Of a stretch of DNA of 5,910 bases, positions 1 to 5,764 are shown piece by piece. The translations under genes were made by a program, and so were the position numbers. Position 1 is the first letter of the stretch. Every line of letters starts with the position of its first letter. The stretch covers positions 1 through 5,910 of the forward strand of contig JAITCT010000066.1 in the NCBI GenBank assembly GCA_031282925.1, written 5' to 3'. Origin of the DNA: Dysgonamonadaceae bacterium. GTDB taxonomy: Bacteria > Bacteroidota > Bacteroidia > Bacteroidales > Azobacteroidaceae. A model generated the notes under the pieces. It saw nothing but the letters and a program-made list of their open reading frames with translations. It was not told where the DNA came from and made no database searches.

Positions 1-365
1 CTTATAGAATAATGCTCCGGTCGCAGCCCGTCCGTTTCCGGTATCAGGTTAATCTTCCGGTGGCGGGAATGCTGTTTGCTCCGCAATACGGACAGTCTTA
101 TTACTTTTTGAGCGACAACGAAAATACATTTTTTGCATCCTCGTTTCATAATCATTTGACATTCAAAAATATCCTGTCCGTCGAACTGCCGTTGAATTGG
201 GCTACGTTTCGTGCAACATATGTCAATTCGTTTTACCAGACGAAAATCAACAATTTGCTTACGCAATGCTATTCAAATACCTTTTACCTGGGTATTTCCA
301 GGAATTTTTATACCGTTAAGGCCGGCAAAAGAGATAATAAGAACCATTCAGCTGTTTTCAAATAA
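1..365 (+). CDS. 3' end of a DUF3316-like exported protein (partial)
   Basis: This reading frame is already open at the left edge of the window (the codons before the first ATG at 12 read Y-R-I), so it is the C-terminal ~120 residues of a longer protein whose start lies outside. It is rich in aromatic and alternating polar/hydrophobic residues (PVAGMLFAPQYGQSYYF, ATFRATYVNSFYQ, NTFYLGISRNFYTV), which suggests antiparallel beta strands as in a small outer-membrane barrel or periplasmic beta protein. From memory the LPVAG...YGQSYY and TFR..Y patterns resemble Bacteroidales DUF3316 proteins; this is recognition by eye and not a domain search. It ends in TAA only 5 nt before the S41 peptidase start on the same strand, so the two are almost certainly co-transcribed. 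Coding status is firm; the family is moderately sure and the function unknown. Confidence 0.72.
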   Translation, partial: YRIMLRSQPVRFRYQVNLPVAGMLFAPQYGQSYYFLSDNENTFFASSFHNHLTFKNILSVELPLNWATFRATYVNSFYQTKINNLLTQCYSNTFYLGISRNFYTVKAGKRDNKNHSAVFK

Positions 366-370
366 ATCAA

Positions 371-1387
371 ATGATGACTCCCGCCGTTCACCGTTACATA
401 GCGCTGGCATTTAGCCTGTTGCCGTTTGCCTCCTGCATAGAACCTATCGAAGAATATTCCAATACTCCGCGCGGCAATTTCGAAGCGCTGTGGACGATTA
501 TGGACGAACAGTACTGTTTTTTTGAATACAAGGGAGTTGACTGGGATAAAATTCACTCGGAATATGTTCAAAAAATCAAAAACGATATGAATCGGGAGGC
601 CTTATTCGCGCTTTTGAATCAAATGCTTCAGGAATTAAAAGACGGGCATGTCAATTTATACACGCCGTTTGACATGGGGCGTTACTGGAACTGGTTTGAA
701 GATTATCCCGACAATTTTGACGCAGACCTTTTGGAAAACAATTATTTAAGGCCGGATTATGCGATTGCCGGAAGTTTCAGGTATAAAATTTCGGACGATA
801 ATGTTGGTTATGTGTATTACGGCAGTTTTGCAAATACCGTTGGAGACGCCAATCTGGATTATATCATCAATAAAATGAAAGATTGCGACGGGATTATTTT
901 CGACGTCAGGAACAATGGTGGCGGAACGCTGACCAATGTTGATAAACTTGTGTCCCGTTTTTTGGAGAAGACAACTTTAACGGGTTACTATCAATACAAA
1001 ACGGGGAAAAAGCATAATGATTTTTCCGAATTGAAAGCAAAATATATTGAACCGTCCCCTCGGTTACGCTATCAAAAAACGGTTATTGTGCTGACGAACA
1101 GGAAATGTTTCAGCGCCGCCAATGAGTTTGTGAATGCCATGCGATATTGTCCGAACGTCCGGATTCTGGGCGACCGCACGGGTGGCGGCGGCGGTTTGCC
1201 GCTATCGTCCGAACTGCCCAACGGCTGGTTGGTACGGTTTTCGGCTTGCCCGAATTTTGATGCGGACAAACAGCATATCGAATTCGGCATCGACCCCGAT
1301 ATCCGTATAGACTTGCTGCCTTCCGATGTGGCGAAAGGGGAGGATACGTTGATTGAGGCGGCGAAGGACTTGCTGAAAAAACAGTAG
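371..1387 (+). CDS. S41 family (C-terminal processing-type) serine peptidase, lipoprotein
   Basis: Predicted exported serine peptidase of 338 residues. Residues 1-21 form a short lipoprotein signal (hydrophobic IALAFSLLPFA) with the lipobox F-A-S-Cys22, so the mature protein should be lipid-anchored. Acidic residues soon after the Cys (IEPIEE) would be compatible with surface export in Bacteroidota, but this is weak evidence. S41 core motifs occur in order: DGH at 91-93 (His93, the probable catalytic His by analogy with tricorn-type enzymes), DVRNNGGG at 178-185, NRKCFSAANEF with nucleophile Ser248, GDRTGGGGG at 267-275, and the terminal E304-FGIDPDI motif. No PDZ domain is apparent between the N-terminal helical region and the core, so this is a compact S41 rather than a classical CtpA/Prc. 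Two consecutive ATGs (371, 374) could start it; the first is used here. It lies 5 nt after the upstream gene, suggesting an operon. The frame is intact. Substrate unknown. Confidence 0.93.
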   Translation: MMTPAVHRYIALAFSLLPFASCIEPIEEYSNTPRGNFEALWTIMDEQYCFFEYKGVDWDKIHSEYVQKIKNDMNREALFALLNQMLQELKDGHVNLYTPFDMGRYWNWFEDYPDNFDADLLENNYLRPDYAIAGSFRYKISDDNVGYVYYGSFANTVGDANLDYIINKMKDCDGIIFDVRNNGGGTLTNVDKLVSRFLEKTTLTGYYQYKTGKKHNDFSELKAKYIEPSPRLRYQKTVIVLTNRKCFSAANEFVNAMRYCPNVRILGDRTGGGGGLPLSSELPNGWLVRFSACPNFDADKQHIEFGIDPDIRIDLLPSDVAKGEDTLIEAAKDLLKKQ

Positions 1388-1448
1388 ATGGGAAAGCAAT
1401 CAGGAGAATTGATAATTGACAAATGGCGTTGTTGCAACGATAAAAAAA

Positions 1449-1515
1449 GGGTTTATTGACTGTCTTTGTATTTCATAAATAAAGAAATGGATATGAATAC
1501 CCCGTCAATAAACCC
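1449..1515 (+). repeat. Perfect 12-bp inverted repeat enclosing the IS5 transposase start
   Basis: GGGTTTATTGAC at 1449-1460 is exactly complementary to GTCAATAAACCC at 1504-1515. The 43-nt loop contains both candidate ATG starts (1487 and 1493) of the IS5-type transposase remnant. Transcript entering from the left (from the S41 gene side) could fold into this stem and hide the start region. Such start-occluding hairpins are known in other insertion sequences as protection against read-through transcription. The repeat is directly visible; its role is inference. The right arm doubles as the codons for S-I-N-P, so it could also be coincidental. Confidence 0.55.
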
Positions 1516-2220
1516 GCCCAAAAGCAGATATAAAGTTCGAAACCGGCAGGCGTATAACACAAGTTTGAGCAAACAAGGAGTGGTCATCCCCCGTGTCCGG
1601 GAAGCAAGCCGTTGGCGAACTCTGGTATCCTCAAGGCATTCTTGCTGCCTTTTAATCAGGCTTAACTGCCGCCTTCCTTACCTTCAGAGTGCAGGGTTTT
1701 TAAAGAGTCTGTTCCGGCTCGCGGGAAAGGAAAGTTTACCCGTTCCGGATTATACGACGCTGTGCCGCCGTCAAAAACCCTTCCGGTGGAGACAGGCCGG
1801 CGTCTGCAGCGCGGGGAGAATCCGGAGGTTGGTACAGACTCCACCGGCCTGAAGGTTTGCGGGGAAGGGGAGTGGAAAGTACGCCGGCATGGCCGGAGCA
1901 GACGTCACACATGGCGTAAACTGCACGTGTGCGTGGATTTGGCCGCGCAGGAGATTCTCACGGTTGCGCTCACGGGCAACCGTGAAGATGATGCCGCGGC
2001 GGGTAGCCGGATGCTGCAGGGTCATACTCACCGGATTAAAAGTTTTAAGGGAGACGGAGCGTAACAGGTTTGGCTTCAGAGATATTTCAGGCGGTGATGT
2101 ACAGCAGGTTATCCCGCCTCCGAAGAACGCCGCTGTCCGGTTGCCCAAAAAGGAAGCCCCCTGCTCGCTCACCTGATTCAACGCAATGAGGCGGTCAGGT
2201 ATATACAGCTGTGCGGATAA
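1487..2220 (+). pseudogene. IS5-family DDE transposase, multiply frameshifted and truncated
   Basis: Remnant of a DDE transposase that must be read by switching frames. It begins at ATG 1487 (or 1493: MNTPSINPPKSRYKVRN) in frame 2. There is a short frame-3 stretch near 1599-1640 (VGELWYPQG), then frame 2 again to about 1770 (CCLLIRLNCRLPY, then GKESLPVPDYTTLCRRQK). Frame 1 covers about 1771-2064 (GTDSTGLKVCGEGEWKVR, TWRKLHVCVDLAAQEILTVA, ending KSFKGDGA and a stop). Frame 2 covers about 2065-2158 (FGFRDISGGDVQQVIPPP) and frame 1 covers 2161-2220 (LLAHLIQRNEAVRYIQ, then TAA). The first catalytic Asp (GTDSTG) and the second (GDGA) are visible. The segment that should carry the catalytic Glu is missing. 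The region after SLSKQG appears shortened compared with relatives I recall. It cannot encode an active enzyme. It converges with the IS630 transposase. Confidence 0.85.
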
Positions 2221-2227
2221 AATGTTT

Positions 2228-2229
2228 TA
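2228..2229. repeat. TA target-site dinucleotide, left flank of the IS630 element
   Basis: TA immediately precedes the left terminal repeat. IS630/Tc1-mariner elements insert at TA and duplicate it. The matching copy lies at 3317-3318. Confidence 0.5.
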
Positions 2230-3316
2230 ATTCTGCCATAATTTTTTAAGTAACTTTTCATAATTAAGCAGCATTATGCGCGCAGTTAAATTTCACCTTT
2301 TTCCCGATTGCCGCCAACGCCCTGTTCGTTGCATAGAGGAGCGTGTCAGCGCCGGTATGGTCCTGTGGCCCGAGCCATTTCCCTTTCATTACTCTCCAGA
2401 GGGTTTCGACAATGTTCAAATGAGGGGAACAAGGAAGGATGTAGAAGAGAAAGAGTCCCCGTTTTTCCCGGACAGGACGCATCTGTCGGATTTTAGCATT
2501 TCTATGCACGACGGCATTGTCGAGCACAGCAAATGTTTTTTTGCCGGTTCCAAAGGAGAACCGTTCGGGGAAGCCGACGACTTTCCGGGCATCAGTGGAT
2601 TCTCTTGTGCAGAAACCTTCAAAATGGTTGTCCCGGTTAATCATACCGAAGATGTTGAGCCTTTTGGCTCTTTCCGAAGCAATATGGACGTTTTCTCCCC
2701 GGAACTGCCGGCCATAAGGGAGGTAGCCTTCGGTACGGACATGCGATTCATCGCCATGGAAAAGATTAATTTCTCCTTTGCTGTAAAGCGTTTCAGGTTC
2801 CTGCAACTTCCGGGTCTTATACCGGCAGAGTTGCGGCGAGGGTACACCCCCGGACGTGTTCTTATACGTCCAAATCTTGCGCCGGGGCGGATAAAAAACG
2901 TCCGAATGTCAATTCGCCCGCCTCTTTGCCGGAGGATTGCCGCCAGGCTTCCCCGGCTGCACGGACACTTTGCCGACCCGATTCGATGGCTTTGCCAACC
3001 GCATCCCCGTCCGAACAGTCCATGACGGGCTTCCGCCCCTGTTCCGGACGAGTGTGTAAGCCTTTGATTCCTTCTGCTTCGAACCGCTTCAGCCAGCCAT
3101 TGACACTTTGGGCAGTCATTTCCGTCTGCTCTCCCGCATGGGCGGAACACAGACCTTCCGACTTGAGCAATACAGCACGACAACCGCATGCGGAAACTGT
3201 GGCTTTCCCCATTGCGGTAGCCAAAAGCGAGTTCCTCCAGAGCCGATTCGGTCAACGATAATATCCTGATTTTCATTCGCAATTACATTTTGTTTGCTGC
3301 GAATATACGACAGTTT
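2230..3316 (-). mobile_element. IS630-family insertion sequence, about 1.09 kb, ends intact
   Basis: The boundaries are inferred from three agreeing facts. The left end starts ATTCTGCCAT and the complement of the right end starts AAACTGTCGTAT; aligned without gaps these agree at about 9 of 14 positions. Both ends are flanked directly by TA, the known IS630 target. The enclosed length (1087 bp) fits one IS630-type transposase with short non-coding ends: 34 nt beyond the stop and about 40 nt ahead of the start. The repeats are imperfect, as is common in this family, so the exact ends could be off by a few bases. The element lies 16 nt past the caspase stop codon and abuts the IS5 remnant, so it did not interrupt the caspase gene. 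Its transposase is frameshifted, so any movement would need a transposase supplied in trans. Confidence 0.72.
2264..3276 (-). pseudogene. IS630-family DDE transposase, split over three frames
   Basis: Read on the minus strand from ATG at 3276 (MKIRILSLTESALEELAFGY). The first ~31 residues, ending HSFRMR, are in one frame. From about 3180 the frame changes: AVLLKSEG, then GEQTEMTAQSVNGWLKRFEA, GLHTRP and LTFGRFLSAPAQDLDV, with a stop at 2862-2864. This part is the helix-turn-helix DNA-binding region. From about 2866 the third frame carries the catalytic domain: PSPQLCRYKTRKLQ, FHGDESHVRTEGYLPYG, AVLDNAVVHRNAKIR and SPHLNIVETLWRVMKGKW, ending in HNAA and TAA at 2264-2266. All three catalytic residues (Asp of HGDES, Asp of LDN, Glu of NIVET) survive. 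Reassembled it would be about 337 residues, normal for the group. Two separate shifts make programmed frameshifting unlikely, because such IS630 elements use at most one, and I see no classical slippery heptamer. Decay or sequencing error is the likelier cause. Confidence 0.88.
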
Positions 3317-3318
3317 TA
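3317..3318. repeat. TA target-site dinucleotide, right flank of the IS630 element
   Basis: Second copy of the TA expected from IS630 insertion, directly after the right terminal repeat (ACGACAGTTT then TA). Confidence 0.5.
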
Positions 3319-3347
3319 GTATATGTGAAATAATTATGAACATATAC
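3319..3347. repeat. 8-bp perfect inverted repeat spanning the caspase stop codon
   Basis: GTATATGT (3319-3326) pairs exactly with ACATATAC (3340-3347) across a 13-nt loop that contains the caspase TAA (complement of 3334-3336). The stem is AT-rich and has no following T run on the minus strand, so it is at best a weak terminator. It begins directly at the IS630 target TA. Confidence 0.35.
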
Positions 3348-4320
3348 TTATTGAAAATTTCAATATTTTGTTTGCTAAATCCTCGACATATTTTTGTACC
3401 TCAAAAGCATGTCCACTTGATTGTAAAATGTTTCGACCTAATATAAATTGTTGATTTTTATCAATGTCTTGTACATTCATTCGGAGAAGCCTATGAATAG
3501 CTGGGTTTTGTTTGTTCCAATCGCATGATTTTAAATCTCTTATTATAAGGCTAATATCTGAACCGTCAATAATGTATTGGTTATCCTTAACTACACTTTC
3601 GTCATAAGGCAATGATAAAGAATATGCCAATTGCCCTTGATTGAAAAAGAAATCACCAATTAATGATGTGTGTTCCCAACTGGTTTGAGTTCCACCAGAG
3701 AGATTATATACAGTCGTCCTAACCCGTTTAAAAAATTCTTCAATGGATAAAAACTTTTCATCTATATGTTTTAATATAGCACCGGTATATATACTATGAT
3801 TATCAATTCCTGCATCCTTTGATTTTTCACCCGGAGATGTTGAAAATGCAATCAGAGTTCCTTTGGGTGCAAATATTGGAGCTAATTCGTTTGAAGAAAA
3901 ACCTCTACTGCCTACATTAAAGGGGTTGTCCCGACAAGCATCCAATATGATTATATTTACCTGATTATTGGCTTCTTTCAGGATGTTTATTACATCATTC
4001 AATGAGATAGAATGATATTTCCAGTTGAACTTGTCCGGGACATCAAAAGGGCAGTCAATAGCGGCTAAGTAATTTTCAGAATCAATTTGGAAGGCATGAC
4101 CAGCAAAAAAGAAGATTCCTACATCGTAAGCTGTTAACGCATTTGAAAATTCGGTCAAGGTTGATGCGGCATCAGAAATATTACAATCATTTTTCAATAT
4201 CACATCATATCCTAAAAGAACAAATTTTTCGGCAACAGATTTTGCATCATTCACAGCGTTAATGAGATTCTGACTATTACGATAACTATTATTTCCTATA
4301 ATTAAAGCGAGTGTCTTCAT
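3334..4320 (-). CDS. Caspase-family (peptidase C14) protease, 328 aa, intact
   Basis: Cysteine protease of the bacterial caspase/metacaspase-like group, probably cytoplasmic, since no signal peptide or membrane segment is seen. ATG at 4320 gives the typical domain start MKTLALIIGNNSYRN. A TTG 12 codons upstream is possible but overlaps the preceding gene and adds no domain sequence. The p20-like fold shows the beta strand YDVGIFFFAGHAF with catalytic His75, then VNIIILDACRDNPF with catalytic Cys129; the Asp131 after it is the type of residue that favours basic P1 residues in metacaspase relatives. The later motifs FSTSPG (159-164), HSIYTGAILKHI (175-186) and TSWEHTSLIGDFFF (213-226) are typical of bacterial caspase-domain proteins. 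Residues from about 240 to the end form an unrecognised C-terminal region that might sense or bind a partner. The gene begins 13 nt after the stop of the ATPase remnant on the same strand, implying one operon. AT-rich like its partner, unlike the flanks. Family call strong; defence role inferred. Confidence 0.92.
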   Translation of the reverse strand: MKTLALIIGNNSYRNSQNLINAVNDAKSVAEKFVLLGYDVILKNDCNISDAASTLTEFSNALTAYDVGIFFFAGHAFQIDSENYLAAIDCPFDVPDKFNWKYHSISLNDVINILKEANNQVNIIILDACRDNPFNVGSRGFSSNELAPIFAPKGTLIAFSTSPGEKSKDAGIDNHSIYTGAILKHIDEKFLSIEEFFKRVRTTVYNLSGGTQTSWEHTSLIGDFFFNQGQLAYSLSLPYDESVVKDNQYIIDGSDISLIIRDLKSCDWNKQNPAIHRLLRMNVQDIDKNQQFILGRNILQSSGHAFEVQKYVEDLANKILKFSISICS

Positions 4321-4333
4321 GGTAATATTGCAG

Positions 4334-5555
4334 CTATACCAAACCAAGTTTTTCAAATAACACTCTATTTGTATCTTTGGAGTTCTTCAAAACTTTATCA
4401 AAACTCATAATTTCAATGTACATGTTGTAATTATCATTGAAAAAGAAATAACCATCTCCGTCCGGCAAGAGTTTAAATCCGGCATCAGTTGCATAAAATT
4501 TCAGCTTTTTGGTCAAGTCACATACAATATAAGCATATATCGGCGTATTGTTTCTTAAATCAAATTCTCTATCATATTTATCCTTTGTTTCGCTGTTTAT
4601 AATTTCTCTTGCATATTTATTGATTTGTAAGATGGGTTTTCGTCATCTGTATAATCATCTCTCATCGGTCGCTTAAATTCGACTAATACAATAGAATCAT
4701 ACGGTTTTTCATTGTTTGCGAAAACAAATGGCTTATTAAAGATTATAATATCAGGTCTATCTTGCGATTCGGAATCTATTGGTTCAATCTTTTTGAATTT
4801 TTTATCCGAAGCCAGATATTTATGGTATGACAATTTTTCATCCAGCATCCACAAATTATGGTCTTCAAAACCAATTTTGTCAGATAAAGTTTGCAATGGA
4901 AAAACCAAACTGTGTATTGCTTTTTCAGTCGCTTTTTTCTTTAGCAATTTATCGAAAAGGTCTATGACTAATTTTCTGTGTATTACATATTCGGAAAGTT
5001 TGGAGTTGCCGACTTCTATTATTTTTGTGTAAAGTTCTTTATGTTTTTCATTGAAATCATCCATGTATTCTTCGCTTTCAATAAATTTTAGAACTCTATT
5101 TGCCTCTTTCTTGACTTCTAACTCTAATTCCTGTTGGATTTTAAATACCTCAATTTCCATTTTGTCTTTTGTCAGAGTTGAAGGTATCTTTTTTAATTTA
5201 TCTGATTTATATTTAATAAGTTACCTGTATCTTGGATGTTCTCCGACAAATTTTTTGACTTTTTTCAATCTTATTTCCGATAAATTGTTAATCTGTTCTT
5301 GATATTCCGTTTGCAAAAAATCTGTTACGGCTTTTCTTAATTCTTCCTGTGTTGTTTTATTTGGAAAATCAATATCTCCCTTGCTGAAATTTATAGCCGT
5401 GCGTTCTTCATTTACATTTTCATCAAGAAAACTTCCCTCCACATATATGGCGATTGAATATTTTTCATTAGTGTCATTTGTGAGAAAATTATCAAATTCC
5501 GGTATGTCTATAGAAATTTTATCGTTCTCAACTTCACGATTATTTGCGCAATAAT
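4334..5555 (-). pseudogene. C-terminal remnant of a GHKL/Hsp90-like ATPase gene (three lesions)
   Basis: About 405 codons of a larger protein, read on the minus strand. The first clear residues, near 5553, are YCANNREVEN. Then come IYVEGSFLDENVNEERTAINF, a pattern I associate with the domain after the ATP-binding fold in large bacterial MutL/Hsp90-like ATPases, a helical stretch, and HPRYR. A TAA stop sits at 5221-5223, but the same frame continues at once as LIKYKSDKLKKIPSTLT and on through FKIQQELELEVKKEANRV, PDIIIFNKPF and IVLVEFKRPMRDDYTDDENP. At a CCC run (4634-4636) one base is missing. Adding it gives ILQINKYAREI, NTPIYAYIVCDLTKKL and DGDGYFFFNDNYNMYIEI, ending FEKLGLV and TAG at 4334-4336. 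The DIIIF...VLVEFKRP segment resembles a nuclease-like or restriction-type D...E-K core, though this may be only structural. The N-terminal ATP-binding domain (expected ~300 residues) is absent, replaced by CDF sequence. Family call is from memory of similar proteins. Confidence 0.8.
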
Positions 5556-5753
5556 GAATTTTATTCCAACCAGGGCATATAACGACACGCCGGCGTCCGC
5601 AAGATTATTAAAGGCGTCTCCGGTAATGGCAACACTGCGGGTTATATGCCCTATAACAAACTTTACGGCAAACAAAACGATATTGCATATCATTCCGAAT
5701 AAACCTGCCTTCGAAGTATCCCGATTTCTTCGATTGTTTGCTCCCTTATCCAT
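5508..5753 (-). pseudogene. Cation diffusion facilitator transporter, N-terminal fragment
   Basis: Start of an inner-membrane divalent metal efflux protein of the CDF family. From ATG at 5753 (MDKGANNRRNRDTSKAGLFG) it shows TM1 at about residues 16-34 (LFGMICNIVLFAVKFVIG) and TM2 at about 38-60 with the metal-site region TGDAFNNLADAGVSLYALVG (Asp46, Asn50, Asp53). This agrees with CDF proteins to residue 66 (VGIKF, ending at 5556). The next 15 residues (IIAQIIVKLRTIKFL) are the ATPase remnant read out of frame, up to TAG at 5508. A complete CDF has roughly 300 residues and six TM helices, so about four fifths is missing and the product cannot transport. The start was chosen because it lies 11 nt after the stop of the upstream membrane-protein gene; upstream in-frame codons give no CDF-like sequence. 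Confidence 0.8.
5556..5556. other. Recombination junction between CDF gene and ATPase gene (approximate)
   Basis: To the right of about 5556 the minus strand matches a CDF transporter in one frame. To the left it matches a GHKL-type ATPase in another. Both partial genes run in the same direction and both are broken here, so one deletion or illegitimate recombination event explains both truncations. No IS end or obvious repeat is visible at the joint. The true breakpoint probably lies within 5545-5560. Confidence 0.65.
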
Positions 5754-5764
5754 CAAGTTTGTTT

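Larger units (their letters stand above)
1449..2227 (+). mobile_element. Decayed IS5-family insertion sequence, right end missing
   Basis: The stretch between the S41 gene and the IS630 element is occupied by a degenerate IS5-type element oriented left to right. Its left boundary is uncertain: I place it at the inverted repeat just before the transposase start, because no matching terminal repeat can be found on the right. Coding similarity ends near 2218 and the next element begins at 2230. The sequence beyond the IS630 element does not resume IS5-type coding, so the right end was lost by deletion and was not merely split by the second insertion. The element is more GC-rich by eye than the caspase block downstream. 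Confidence 0.7.

Noticed and set aside
1072..1437. Minus-strand frame overlapping the end of the S41 gene
   Set aside because: It overlaps a well-supported peptidase core including the catalytic Ser region and has no own motifs.
1430..1450. Terminator after the S41 gene (CGTTG-TTG-CAACG hairpin near 1425-1440)
   Set aside because: The stem is only 5 bp and is followed by an A run rather than a T run on the coding strand.
1771..2181. Minus-strand frame across the IS5 remnant
   Set aside because: The plus strand carries recognisable transposase segments here; the minus frame is a shadow with no family resemblance.
2276..3025. Long + strand open frame (249 codons) opposite the IS630 transposase
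   Set aside because: It is the antisense shadow of the transposase. The minus strand shows clear DDE transposase motifs across the same bases, while this translation has no recognisable domain.
3295..3312. Bacteroidota-type promoter ahead of the IS630 transposase (minus-strand TATATTCG)
   Set aside because: It is close to the TAnnTTTG -7 pattern but off by one base, and no TTTG lies at the expected distance upstream.
4321..4356. Upstream TTG start that would add 12 residues to the caspase
   Set aside because: It would overlap the end of the ATPase gene, and the added residues are not part of the caspase fold; ATG at 4320 begins exactly at the domain.
4334..4516. Separate 60-residue gene between ATPase and caspase
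   Set aside because: The sequence continues upstream in the same frame (NTPIYAYIVCDLTKKL) with no start signal and matches the C-terminus of the ATPase after a single-base correction.
4712..5302. Two plus-strand frames opposite the ATPase remnant
   Set aside because: They are hydrophobic or low-complexity translations opposite AT-rich Lys/Glu-rich coding sequence, a usual shadow effect.
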